Source: Limnochorda sp. L945t
GTDB lineage: Bacteria > Bacillota > Limnochordia > Limnochordales > Geochordaceae
Assembly (NCBI RefSeq): GCF_035593305.1
Contig: NZ_CP141615.1
Location: 1 to 64,000, forward strand
DNA: 64,000 nt
Direction: 5' to 3'
In this document: positions 8,023 through 16,198 of the stretch, one piece after another
How positions within the stretch are numbered: the stretch's first letter is position 1
Layout of the letters: each line of letters starts with the position of its first letter
Notes under the pieces: model-generated
What the model saw: the letters and a program-made list of their open reading frames with translations, nothing else
Databases searched by the model: none
Told to the model about the DNA's origin: nothing
Position numbers and translations under genes: made by a program

Positions 8023-9270
8023 TCAAATCACGCCGCGCCACGTACCGTAACAGAAGAGTGCCACGCCGGCGCCGCCGTTTTCCGATACCAGGGCCTCATA
8101 GCGCTGGAGCTCTTCCCCGCCGAGCGGGTAACCGTCGTTGCGCAGCACGCCCGCATAAACGGGGCAATCGGTACCGACCAGCTGGACGTACCCGCGGGTC
8201 AGCTCTCCCACCCGCTCCGCGGCAAAGCCGTACGTCATGGGAACGGCAAAGTCCAGGAGTCCCTCGCGTGCCCACTCCACCCAGTCCTGGGCGATGGTCC
8301 GCACGATCGCGGGGTAGTTCCAGAAGACTGCTGCCGAAAGCCTCTTGTGCGCAGCGTGGACCGGGCCGGCAATCGACCGGACAGCATCGGTCACCTGTTG
8401 CGCTCGCCACCGGACCCAGGCTTCTGGTGCCTCTTCCCACAGCCACCGGGCGACGGAGTGGGTGTCTGGCAGGTCGGGGATCCGAATGCCGGTTTCCTGG
8501 CTGAACCGGGCAAGGCACGAGTCACAGTAACAGTACCGGTACTGGCGTTCTAGGACCGCTTCGGAGGTACTGAGCGCGGTAAGCTCGTAAAACAGGTCCA
8601 GGTCCTGTTCGCCCGGCAGGTCAGAATGGGGCCGGGTGATGTAGAGGATGTCCCCCACCTTGATGCGCCGGCCGATGTCCGGAGCATCCGTTACGTCGAG
8701 CCGCAGCGTGCACCGGTAGTCCTCGTAGCGGATATAGTCGAGATGGATGCCATCGACGTCCGGGTACTTGGACAGCAACTCGGTGACCACGTGCCTGAGG
8801 AACTGCCGCACCTCTACCTTACCGGGGTCCAGCATCGTCAGCCCGCCCGGGCCCGGCCCCAGGCTTGGCGCTTCAAGCGTATGCCTTCCGTAAAGGTCCG
8901 TTGTGAACCAGTCAGGATGGGATCTCTGAAGCGGAGGCGTGCTTCCGATCTCGTACGCCTTGCCCTCGAGGTAGGGAAGGAGGTTGCTCCCCCAACAAAA
9001 GACCACGAACCAGGGGTGAACCTCGATCCCGGCCGCGTGGCACTCGTCAAGGAGGATGCGCAGCGGATTCCACTCTCTGTAGCCGAGCGCCGTGGGCGCA
9101 TATTCGCTTTCGTAGCAGAGTGTACCCGTGGCATGGGCAATGCAGGGGAACACAATTCCCATTCCGGCCCTTCGCGACCAGTTGACAAACTCACGGACGT
9201 CCTGGGGCCGCTTGAAGTCGGCGGCGATGTCGAGCCACACGGCGCGACGAGGCCAGTCGTAGGAGGCCAT
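8023..9270 (-). CDS. GHL10 (YngK-like) glycoside hydrolase family protein
   Basis: A 415-residue barrel with family features: RRAVWLDIAADFKRPQDV at the start, EVHPWFVVFCWGSN, TMLDPGKVEVRQF, then the acidic strand DVDGIHLDYIRYED, and WVEWAREGLLDFAVPMTYG near the end. GHL10/UPF0748 proteins are thought to act on peptidoglycan-type or amino-sugar glycans. A CYCDSCL cysteine pair lies mid-protein. I chose ATG 9270 because AAGGGAG precedes it at 8 bases. There is no signal peptide, which is unusual, because many relatives are exported. Confidence 0.78.
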   Translation of the reverse strand: MASYDWPRRAVWLDIAADFKRPQDVREFVNWSRRAGMGIVFPCIAHATGTLCYESEYAPTALGYREWNPLRILLDECHAAGIEVHPWFVVFCWGSNLLPYLEGKAYEIGSTPPLQRSHPDWFTTDLYGRHTLEAPSLGPGPGGLTMLDPGKVEVRQFLRHVVTELLSKYPDVDGIHLDYIRYEDYRCTLRLDVTDAPDIGRRIKVGDILYITRPHSDLPGEQDLDLFYELTALSTSEAVLERQYRYCYCDSCLARFSQETGIRIPDLPDTHSVARWLWEEAPEAWVRWRAQQVTDAVRSIAGPVHAAHKRLSAAVFWNYPAIVRTIAQDWVEWAREGLLDFAVPMTYGFAAERVGELTRGYVQLVGTDCPVYAGVLRNDGYPLGGEELQRYEALVSENGGAGVALFCYGTWRGVI

Positions 9271-9284
9271 CGAGTCTACTCCCT

Positions 9285-10340
9285 TCAAGCTTGAAGCCCT
9301 TGAACCAGCCAGCTCCACCCGCCAGCCGCGCGAAGCCTCTCCAGCATCCGCTTGGGCAGGCCTGCATCCAGACGGGAGTCCCGTGCGAGTGCCCTCAAGG
9401 CGTCAACTCCTGCACCGGACGCCACAGCATCAAGCACCCGGCGGACGACCCCGGCGATGGGAAGAACGGTCGGCAGCGTTAACACCACCTTGAGGGAGCG
9501 GTGTTCGCAGGCCCGGGTGAGCGCGCCCCCGAACGACGGGCCGGCCTTGAATACGCCCCCGATGCACGTGACGGGTACGAGCCTTTCGAAAAGGCCCGCG
9601 CGCCTCAGGGCAGCTGCGACGGTGTCGGCCAAGGCGGCCGCTGCTTCGTCCAGAATGAGACGCGCCACCCGATCCCCGTGGTCGGCTGCTTCTGCAACCA
9701 GGGGCACCAGCGCCGAGCGGCTCTGCCGCCGGGCAAGCGGTCCCCGGTGCACTGCATCCACTATGGCCGGGATATCGTGCAGGCCGAGCCGGGCGGCAAA
9801 GAGCTCCACCAGCTCCGTGGGGTCCCCCCGGCCATCGTGGGCCCGGAGCACGGCTCGAATGGCCCGCACCCCGATATCGGCACCACTCCCGTCATCTCCT
9901 ATGGGGAAGCCGTACCCATCCACAGTGACCTGCTTGCCTTCCGGACCACGGGCCCACGCCAGGGAGCCGGTTCCCACCACCAGCACAGCGGCCATCTCGG
10001 GTTCATCCGGCCAGAGTCCCATGGCCACATCAGGCTCGCTGAAGTGGTGCGAAGGGCCGCGAAAACCGGCGCGCGCAAGCACGGTTTTGAGTTGGCCGAG
10101 ATCCAGCGGGCCGGAGCAACCGGCCGCGACGACCTGGTCAGCCGCGATCCCGGCCTCCCCCAATGCTAGCCGAACGGCGTCGTCGAGGTGGGCGTACGTC
10201 TCCGAGGCCGGCGCGAAGTTAGGGTTCACGCCCCCGGACCGTGCTACGCTCAGGACTTCGCCATGCGTCGACGCCACCAACGCCATCACCTTGGTGCCGC
10301 CCCCGTCGACAGCCAGGACGTATCCTTCCGGCATCGGCAT
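9285..10340 (-). CDS. BadF/BadG-type N-acetylglucosamine kinase family protein (copy 1)
   Basis: ASKHA kinase of 351 residues: phosphate-1 loop YVLAVDGGGTKVMALVAS, phosphate-2 VLVVGTGSLAWARG, then GYGFPIGDDGSGADIGVRA and CIGGVFKAG (adenosine region). It resembles the GlcNAc kinase group. The start ATG 10340 follows GGGGAGG closely; ATG 10334, two codons later, is better spaced and equally possible. It lies 26 bases after the SIS gene and 14 bases before the GHL10 gene. With 3659-4681 it makes two diverged kinases in one operon, so each may act on a different released sugar. Confidence 0.84.
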   Translation of the reverse strand: MPMPEGYVLAVDGGGTKVMALVASTHGEVLSVARSGGVNPNFAPASETYAHLDDAVRLALGEAGIAADQVVAAGCSGPLDLGQLKTVLARAGFRGPSHHFSEPDVAMGLWPDEPEMAAVLVVGTGSLAWARGPEGKQVTVDGYGFPIGDDGSGADIGVRAIRAVLRAHDGRGDPTELVELFAARLGLHDIPAIVDAVHRGPLARRQSRSALVPLVAEAADHGDRVARLILDEAAAALADTVAAALRRAGLFERLVPVTCIGGVFKAGPSFGGALTRACEHRSLKVVLTLPTVLPIAGVVRRVLDAVASGAGVDALRALARDSRLDAGLPKRMLERLRAAGGWSWLVQGLQA

Positions 10341-10366
10341 GACGCCTCCCCATCTGGCGCCGCGTC

Positions 10367-11050
10367 TCAGTAGCCCGTACGGCGGTAGCGTTCCAGTTCC
10401 TCGGCGTAGCGCTGTTCGCCTCCGGACACGTTGACGCTCGTGAAGACCGTGGGGACAACGCCGGAGCGAAGCAGCGCGGCGATCGTCTCGGCCACGATGG
10501 CCCACATGAGGACGGCTGAAACGACGCCCGAAGTGGGACAGGCCCGCTGGCTCAGGCCGGGAAACTCCAAAACGGCGTCGCCGGCAACGCCCCCGATATC
10601 CAGGGCTACGTCCACGACATCGCGCAAGTGGCGTCCGTCGGGGTGCTGTGGCGGCGACACCTCGGCCTGAGCGTTGGACTGGAGCGCCACCGTGAAAACC
10701 CCGCGCGCTCTTGCCAGGATGGCCGCTTCCACGACGGGCGAGCTGCGGCCGGAGACGGATGCGATGAAAAGCACGTCGCCCCTGCGGACGCAAGCGGGAT
10801 CCTTGGCTGCCTCTGCGGTGACGGCGTGCATGGCCGCCAACCCCCCAGCCCGGTTGATGAGTTCGGAGCCGAGCAGGTGGCCGTTGTCCAGGAGGTGCAC
10901 GCAACCCCCATGGGCGATTACGTCCGCGGTACGCTGGGCAACCGAGGCGATTTGTTGGTGCTGGCTTTCGACGACCTGCTTCAGAATCTCGAAGATGGCC
11001 TCAACGTACCGACGCGCGGGCGTTGAGGGCGTCAGTCTGCTGAGACTCAC
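10367..11050 (-). CDS. SIS-domain sugar-phosphate binding/isomerase protein (copy 1)
   Basis: A single SIS domain of 227 residues: N-terminal helix RRYVEAIFEILKQV, sugar-binding loops GCVHLLDNGHLLGSEL and VLFIASVSGRSSPVVEA, and a C-terminal VPTVFTSVNVSGG motif shared with the SIS protein at 2081-2866. Relatives act as isomerases or etherases on amino-sugar phosphates, or sense them. The start overlaps the end of the DeoR gene by 50 bases and the kinase follows after 26 bases. The exact reaction cannot be read from the sequence. Confidence 0.82.
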   Translation of the reverse strand: MSLSRLTPSTPARRYVEAIFEILKQVVESQHQQIASVAQRTADVIAHGGCVHLLDNGHLLGSELINRAGGLAAMHAVTAEAAKDPACVRRGDVLFIASVSGRSSPVVEAAILARARGVFTVALQSNAQAEVSPPQHPDGRHLRDVVDVALDIGGVAGDAVLEFPGLSQRACPTSGVVSAVLMWAIVAETIAALLRSGVVPTVFTSVNVSGGEQRYAEELERYRRTGY

Positions 11051-11837
11051 TCAAACCGCTCTCCTTCTTGGCTTCCGCCACGGCCAACTCGACGCCGTGC
11101 TCCTCCAGGAACGACCTGTATGGATCCTGTGGCTCGGCGTCGGTCACCACGACGTTTACCTTGCTCAGCGGAGCCACCGTCACCAGGCTCACGGTGCCGA
11201 ACTTGGACTGGTCAGCCAGCAACATGATGTGGTCCGCCGATTGCAGGACGATGCGGTGGATCCTTGCCCACTCCGGTTGTGCGTCGGTCAGGCCACTGCC
11301 GATGGATACCCCCTTGGTGGAGATGAACGCCTTGTCCACGTGGTAGCTCCGTAACGCGTCCTCCACGTCTCCCCCCAGGAACGATAGCGAGTCCCGGTGA
11401 AGCGTGCCGGCGACGCCAAGCAAGCGCGCCTTCGGAAAGAGCGCGACCTGTTGCATCACCAGCAACGAGTTGGTGACCACCGTCAGCTCCTCGATTTCAT
11501 CTAGCAGGCGAGCCAGGAAGCCAACCGTGCTGCTCCCGTCAAGGTAGATGGTATCGCCAGGCTTGACGTACGCCCGCGCCTTTTCGGCAATCCGGAGCTT
11601 CTCGGTACTCAACATCGTCTGCCGTACCGAGACCGGAAGGTCTCTCCCATGGCCGTAGTTGGGTGCCAGCGCCCCTCCCCGCGTACGGACCAGCATCCCG
11701 GCCTTGTGGAGGGCCGTCAGGTCCTTCCTGACCGTTGCCGGCGTGACTTTGAAGAGCTGGACCAGTTCCGCCACTCCCACAGCCCCACGTCGGCGAACGA
11801 GCGACGAGATTTCGAGCCGGCGTTGCTCCGAGAGCAT
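11001..11837 (-). CDS. DeoR family transcriptional regulator
   Basis: Likely sugar-phosphate-responsive repressor of the operon that contains it. The N-terminal winged HTH covers residues ~5-55 (RRLEISSLVRRRGAVGVAEL, FKVTPATVRKDL). The DeoRC effector domain (~75-235) contains KLRIAEKARAYVKPGDTIY, DGSSTVGFLA and VVTNSLLVM, the conserved phosphosugar-binding loops. It lies between the transporter and catabolic genes, 23 bases after the second permease. A short palindrome (GTGATGTTCAC at 15335) near the operon promoter could be its operator, but this is a guess. Confidence 0.92.
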   Translation of the reverse strand: MLSEQRRLEISSLVRRRGAVGVAELVQLFKVTPATVRKDLTALHKAGMLVRTRGGALAPNYGHGRDLPVSVRQTMLSTEKLRIAEKARAYVKPGDTIYLDGSSTVGFLARLLDEIEELTVVTNSLLVMQQVALFPKARLLGVAGTLHRDSLSFLGGDVEDALRSYHVDKAFISTKGVSIGSGLTDAQPEWARIHRIVLQSADHIMLLADQSKFGTVSLVTVAPLSKVNVVVTDAEPQDPYRSFLEEHGVELAVAEAKKESGLSESQQTDALNARASVR

Positions 11838-11859
11838 TGAGGATCAGCCCTCCCCGCCC

Positions 11860-12681
11860 TTACACTTTCAGCGCTCCACTCGTCAATCCTCGGATGAAGG
11901 TGCGCACAGTGAGCGAGAACAGTAAGAGGATCGGGAGGGCCGCGATGACGTTAGCCGCCATCTCAGCACCCGGGTTAGGGTTCCGTTGCGCGCTGAGAAA
12001 GACAAGCCCGAGCGGAACGGTCCACAGCCGCTGGTCGCGAAGCACGAGGGAGGGCCACACGTAGTCGCCCCACACCCCTAGCACGTTGAGGATGGCGACC
12101 GTCCCCATCATGGGCTTGGACAGCGGAACGGCTATGTGCATCCACAGGGCCAGGTGCGAAGCCCCGTCGATCCGTGCGGCTTCGAACAGCTCCTCCGGGA
12201 GGCTGGCGAAGAAAGTCTTGAGGAGGAATACGTTGAATGCCTGTGCGGCCCATGACGGCAAGATGATGGCCCAGTGCGTGTTGGACAGCCCCAGGCGGAC
12301 CACCAGCAGAAAGGACGGGATGAGGGTGAGCACGCCCGGGATCATGAGCAGAGCCATCAGGGCGACGAAGATGGCATCTCTCCCCGGAAACCTGTAACGG
12401 GCCAGCGTATAGGCGCTGATAGATGAAAACAGCACGACTCCGGCGGTCGAGACCAGAGTCAGCAACGTCGAGTTCCAGAGGTACGACCGCACCACGGACC
12501 AGGCGTGCCAGTAATTGTCGAAATGCAGCGGCAGTGTGAGGCCCAGGGCGTTGACCTGGTACTGGTAGATGCTCTTGAGGGAGAGGTTGAGCATCTGGAG
12601 GAACGGGTACAGCGTCAGCGCCGCCAGCACAATGAGCACGGCGTGGATGACCGTAAGGCCGACCGTTCGTTGCTGTGTCAC
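11860..12681 (-). CDS. Carbohydrate ABC transporter permease, MalG-like
   Basis: Inner-membrane permease of 273 residues with six hydrophobic spans. The EAA loop EELFEAARIDGASHLALW followed by VPLSKPM contacts the ATPase. N-terminus and the WxxxxxLRDQRLWTVPLGL region match the CUT1 (MalG/UgpE) group. The GTG start at 12681 has GGAGAAG upstream. It works with the permease at 12712-13647 and the binding protein at 13714-15180. No ATPase gene is in the operon, as is common where one MsmK-type ATPase serves several CUT1 systems. Confidence 0.92.
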   Translation of the reverse strand: MTQQRTVGLTVIHAVLIVLAALTLYPFLQMLNLSLKSIYQYQVNALGLTLPLHFDNYWHAWSVVRSYLWNSTLLTLVSTAGVVLFSSISAYTLARYRFPGRDAIFVALMALLMIPGVLTLIPSFLLVVRLGLSNTHWAIILPSWAAQAFNVFLLKTFFASLPEELFEAARIDGASHLALWMHIAVPLSKPMMGTVAILNVLGVWGDYVWPSLVLRDQRLWTVPLGLVFLSAQRNPNPGAEMAANVIAALPILLLFSLTVRTFIRGLTSGALKV

Positions 12682-12711
12682 CGCACTTCTCCTACCCTGT
12701 CAGGCCTTGTG

Positions 12712-13647
12712 TCAGACTCGGGTTCCCTCGTATTCGACGCTCGACCTCATCAGCTTATAGCTGAGCAGCGTCATCCCCAGCACCACGGTGAAGAGGACCA
12801 CGCCAATGGCGGATGCGTAGCCGTACAGCTGTTCTTCGGCAGCCGCCTGATACATCCGCAGGGCCGGCACCTGGGTAGCCCACCCCGGGCCCCCGTTGGT
12901 CATCAGCAGGGGGGTGACGTACCCCTGAAAACCCCCGATGATGCCGAGGATGAGCACTAGCTTCAGCTGTCCCAGCACATAGGGAAGCTCGATCCGGGAG
13001 AACATCTGCAGGGGATTGACGCCGTCTATGACGGCTGCGTCGACGACGTCGTCAGGAATTGACTGAAGGCCGGCGCTATAGATCAGCACGTTGATCCCGC
13101 TCACCCAGGGGAACCCCATAAACATCAGGGCGTACAGTGCCATGTCGAAGTCCCCGAGCCACGGCCTGGCAAGCTCTGCAAGCCCAAGGTGCTGAAGAAC
13201 CGCGTTGAGTAGGCCGTCGCTGCGATAAATGTACTTCCAGAGCAGGATGGTAACGACGCCTGGCACCACGGTGGGCAGAACGAACGCGACCCTGTAGAGA
13301 AACTCAAGGCGAGCGCTCCGGAGGCGGTGGATGAGGACCGCGACGAACAGGGGCATGATCGTGCCGACCAGCACGGAGAACCCCGTCAGCTTCAGCATGT
13401 TGACCACGGAGGTGATGAACTGCCGTTCACGGAACATGCGTAGGTAGTTGTCCCAGCCGGCCCACCAGGTGCTGGTGCCGTCCCAGTGAAAGAGCGAATA
13501 GTAGACGGCGGAAAGCGCCGGGAAGTACTGAAACAGCCCCACCAGGACGACGGTCGGCAGAAGAAGCAGGTAGATGTAGCGCGCCCGGTAGACCTCCCGC
13601 AGGATGTCTCGGCGATGTTGGTTTGCAACCATCTGAGCGTCAGCCAC
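12712..13647 (-). CDS. Carbohydrate ABC transporter permease, MalF-like
   Basis: A 311-residue CUT1 permease with spans at YIYLLLLPTVVLVGLF (residues ~26-41) and five further segments. The EAA loop is degenerate: SIPDDVVDAAVIDGVNPLQM then IELPYVL. A typical GGFQGYVTPLLMTNGGPGWAT motif follows. The start is GTG 13647 or ATG 13632; neither has a clear ribosome site. A strong hairpin separates it from the binding-protein gene upstream and probably keeps its expression below that of the binding protein. Confidence 0.9.
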   Translation of the reverse strand: MADAQMVANQHRRDILREVYRARYIYLLLLPTVVLVGLFQYFPALSAVYYSLFHWDGTSTWWAGWDNYLRMFRERQFITSVVNMLKLTGFSVLVGTIMPLFVAVLIHRLRSARLEFLYRVAFVLPTVVPGVVTILLWKYIYRSDGLLNAVLQHLGLAELARPWLGDFDMALYALMFMGFPWVSGINVLIYSAGLQSIPDDVVDAAVIDGVNPLQMFSRIELPYVLGQLKLVLILGIIGGFQGYVTPLLMTNGGPGWATQVPALRMYQAAAEEQLYGYASAIGVVLFTVVLGMTLLSYKLMRSSVEYEGTRV

Positions 13648-13661
13648 TCCCGAATCAGCGA

Positions 13662-13698
13662 GGTCAGTCGTGGCGGGAGGAGCCCGCCGCGACTGACC
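13662..13698. promoter_or_regulatory. Intercistronic hairpin between binding-protein and permease genes
   Basis: The 16-base arms GGTCAGTCGTGGCGGG and CCCGCCGCGACTGACC enclose a 5-base loop with one mismatch. There is no U-run, so it looks like an mRNA-stabilising or partial-termination element, as known for malE-malF spacers. A second such hairpin sits in the same position at 61495-61527. Confidence 0.7.
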
Positions 13699-13713
13699 TG
13701 AAACACTGGAACT

Positions 13714-15180
13714 TCACCACTGGGACGCGTTCCACTGCGGGTTGCGCCGGATCTGGTCCTCCGCCCACTGGATGGCGAATTCGTCCATGGCGCGCAAGAC
13801 GTCCTCCACGCTGATGCGGCCCGCGAGGTATTCCTGGGTAGCTTTCTGAGCCGAGAGGCCGTACGGAAGCACATAGATGGGCTGGTTGCCGACCCCGGAC
13901 GGCTCGAAGAAGCCACGCCACTGAGTCTGCTTCACCGGGTCCGAAGTGACCTTCTCAATCGGCGCTCCGGCGTATGGAGGTACGGGCACCAGCTGATGCT
14001 TCATGGCGTTGGCCTGCATGGATGCGGTGGTGACGAATTGCAGCATGTCGAGCGCCAGTTCGAGCTTGCCCTTCTTGACCGTCGTGAGCGGCACTGCGAA
14101 GGGAATCGTAGTACTCACGGGCGAGAACCCGCCACCTCGGTACGGGGTGGTGTTACGCCCGAGGCGGCTCGCCTGGCGATCGATGGCCGGCATGAAGAAA
14201 GTGCCCCACTCGAAGTCCACGGCCGGGTTCTTGGCAAAGACCTCGACGTCGTCGCGATAGATGTACTCCATGACCGCGCGATGCGTGATGACCGGGTCTT
14301 CCGAGATGGGCGGCTCCAGGAAACCCTCCTGCCAGTACGCGCTCCACTCCTTCAGCAGGCGGAAGACCTCTTTCCACCCCTCGTGCCCGCTAAAGCGATA
14401 GCCCTTCTTGATGGCATACGCCCAATCCTCGGCGGTGATCTGGTCGGACGGGGCCCGGTAGGCCTGGATCCGCTCCAGGTCAGCACGTACGGGGGCGATC
14501 TCGTTGGGAAGGTACTCGGTGACCGGGATGCCCAGGAAGTTGATGCCGCTTTCTCCGCCGGCCGGGTGGTAGAAAGGCGTGTATCCTGCTTCCTTGAGCT
14601 TTCTCTGCACGGTGATGAACTCGGTCCAGGTCTTGGGTACGTTCACGCCCACCTTGTCGAAGACCGTCTTGTTGTAGACGATGGCCCAGTTGCCGATGGA
14701 GGGGAACGTCATCGGGAGCGCGTAGTACCCCTTGGCGGACTTCCACGTGCCGAGCTGAGCGGCGGGGTCCGGCCACTCCTGGAACCATGAAGCAGCCTTC
14801 CCGTACTTGTTGGGTTTGGAAAGGTCGAAATGGTAGAACCACTGGTCTGCCCGGTCGGCGTAGACGTGGGCGTACCAGACGATGACATCCGCGGCCTGGC
14901 CTGCGGTCAGCTGCCGCTGGTACCAGTTGAGCGTGGCCATGAAACCCCTGGACGGCACCGGTACCAACTCCAGTTGCACGTCCGGGCGCGTCTTGGCCCA
15001 CTCCTTCATCGCCCATACAAGGATCGCTTCTTGGTTAGACGGGTTGTTGGGGTCGCTCCAGGTTTGCACGGTGAGGACCTGCGTAGCCGCTGAGGCGCCT
15101 GCGATCGCGAACGCAACGATAGTAAACGCTACGGTAAGGAAACCAACTACCCGTTTCGACACGTGCCTCCGAGCGGACAA
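13714..15180 (-). CDS. Extracellular sugar-binding protein of CUT1 ABC transporter
   Basis: First gene of the amino-sugar operon, 488 residues. The basic N-terminus (RRHVSKRVV) and hydrophobic core end in an ASA-AT signal peptidase I site, with no lipobox cysteine. The mature protein is a family-1 solute-binding protein (TQVLTVQTWSDPNNPSNQEA, GQAADVIVWYAHVYADRADQW, LPMTFPSIGNWAIVYNKTVF, GGFSPVSTTIPFAV). Start TTG 15180 has AAGGAG 9 bases upstream. The substrate is probably an amino-sugar oligosaccharide, judged only from the enzymes encoded downstream. Confidence 0.9.
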   Translation of the reverse strand: MSARRHVSKRVVGFLTVAFTIVAFAIAGASAATQVLTVQTWSDPNNPSNQEAILVWAMKEWAKTRPDVQLELVPVPSRGFMATLNWYQRQLTAGQAADVIVWYAHVYADRADQWFYHFDLSKPNKYGKAASWFQEWPDPAAQLGTWKSAKGYYALPMTFPSIGNWAIVYNKTVFDKVGVNVPKTWTEFITVQRKLKEAGYTPFYHPAGGESGINFLGIPVTEYLPNEIAPVRADLERIQAYRAPSDQITAEDWAYAIKKGYRFSGHEGWKEVFRLLKEWSAYWQEGFLEPPISEDPVITHRAVMEYIYRDDVEVFAKNPAVDFEWGTFFMPAIDRQASRLGRNTTPYRGGGFSPVSTTIPFAVPLTTVKKGKLELALDMLQFVTTASMQANAMKHQLVPVPPYAGAPIEKVTSDPVKQTQWRGFFEPSGVGNQPIYVLPYGLSAQKATQEYLAGRISVEDVLRAMDEFAIQWAEDQIRRNPQWNASQW

Positions 15181-15294
15181 GACTGTTCACTCCTTCCCCT
15201 TTTCTTGTGGCGTGCCAGGAAATGACCTGCTGCCGGCAAGCTGCGGGCAGAGAAATCCCCTGCCAGCGGCCCGTCGTCGAGGGGGTATTCGAGC

Positions 15295-15345
15295 GTTATC
15301 TTTCTTTTCCTGCAGTATCGTTAAATGACTATTTGTGATGTTCAC
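15295..15345 (-). promoter_or_regulatory. Possible promoter and operator of the amino-sugar operon
   Basis: Read on the minus strand, TTAACG (15324-15319), an 18-base spacer and GATAAC (15300-15295) form a weak sigma70-type promoter about 115 bases before the binding-protein start. Just upstream, 15335-15345 holds GTGATGTTCAC, a short palindrome that could bind the DeoR regulator. Both are moderate matches only. Confidence 0.3.
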
Positions 15346-15567
15346 TGCCCCGGTAGGGCTGCTGCAGCAGGCCGGGGCAGTGGTCATGGTGGAGCGAGAA
15401 CTGGCGAAGCGATGGTACGTGGGTCGATCCTTGCGATGGCCGTGGCGCTTGCATTGTCCGCACCGAGGATGGCGGCCGCCGGATGGTGCGGCTTCCTCAT
15501 GACGGTTGGCTGCCGCAACTCCCGGGCAACACGAAATCTCCCCTGGCCCCTGGGTCCGGATGGCGGC

Positions 15568-15741
15568 GTGCGTCAAGCCTCTCTCGGAGGCCGCCGCTCG
15601 CATGGCGAGGCGCCGGACATCCAGCTCCTTGCCGCCAACGTCGACGTCGCCGTGATCGTCATGCCGGCACCGGCCGTGGGGCGAACGGCCATTGACCTGT
15701 TCCTGCAGGTGGCCGGCACAGGCGGGATGCAGCCGGTGCCG
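15568..15741 (+). pseudogene. Fragment resembling the RsgA ribosome-assembly GTPase
   Basis: Translated in the frame of 15568, the fragment reads RRSHGEAPDIQLLAANVDV, then AVIVMP, then a helix and GGMQPVP. This resembles the junction of the OB and GTPase domains of RsgA (QVLAANVDxxFIV, then RYLxLAxxxGxxPVVVLNKADL). The frame breaks down exactly where NKAD (G4) should follow, and no G1 P-loop is found downstream. It appears to be a decayed or truncated gene. The rest of 15181-16198 shows no other convincing gene apart from the next entry. Confidence 0.4.
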
Positions 15742-15863
15742 TGCTGCGGCCTCCGGCGAAGTGGACGAGGCCCGATGCCGCCAGTACCTTCGGTTGCGCC
15801 GGGCCTTGGAGCGGAGCCCGTCAGACTGGACGTGCCCGTCGGTGCGTGAACGGGGGACCTTCG

Positions 15864-16102
15864 TGGACGAGCACATCACGCCCCGGATGTGCCTGGAGTA
15901 CGTGGTGAGGATGCGCCGCCTCTCGCCCGGCAGCCTGAGCGTGCCACCCGTGGTCATCACTTCGTGGAGCCATCGCGCACTCGCCCGCCTGAGGGAGCTG
16001 CTCGGCGCGTCGCCCGAGCAGCCGTGGCTGTACGGGGAGTCGCACCCCGTGTACAGGTCCGAGGTGGGGGGCGGCCGGTCAGCCTCACCACGGCGATGGT
16101 AG
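15864..16102 (+). CDS. Short ORF of unknown function, probably a truncated gene
   Basis: About 79 codons from GTG 15864, with a GGGGGA ribosome site 5 bases upstream. Visible segments are VDEHITPRMCLEYVVRMRRL, SVPPVVITSWSHRALARL and QPWLYGESHPVYRSEVGG. They have the composition of a genuine alpha/beta domain start, loosely like a nucleoside-phosphorylase N-terminus, but the frame ends before a full domain. It lies beside the RsgA-like remnant, so this stretch may be a graveyard of rearranged gene pieces. Confidence 0.35.
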
Positions 16103-16198
16103 GGTCTCCCAGGCGGAGGCGACCCGTACGCCGGCTCTTGCCAGGGGAGCCCGCCGCTCTTATGATCGGAGGCCGTACGCCCGAGAAGGAGGAGCCCC

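Noticed and set aside
6605-8050. 481-codon plus-strand open frame opposite the DUF4838 gene
   Set aside because: Arises from GC-rich codon bias; the product lacks hydrophobic core patterns, while the minus-strand frame encodes a recognisable family.
15412-15480. Signal-peptide-like stretch (MVRGSILAMAVALALSAPRM) in the degenerate region
   Set aside because: The downstream residues do not form a plausible secreted protein and the frame runs into the RsgA-like fragment; probably chance.
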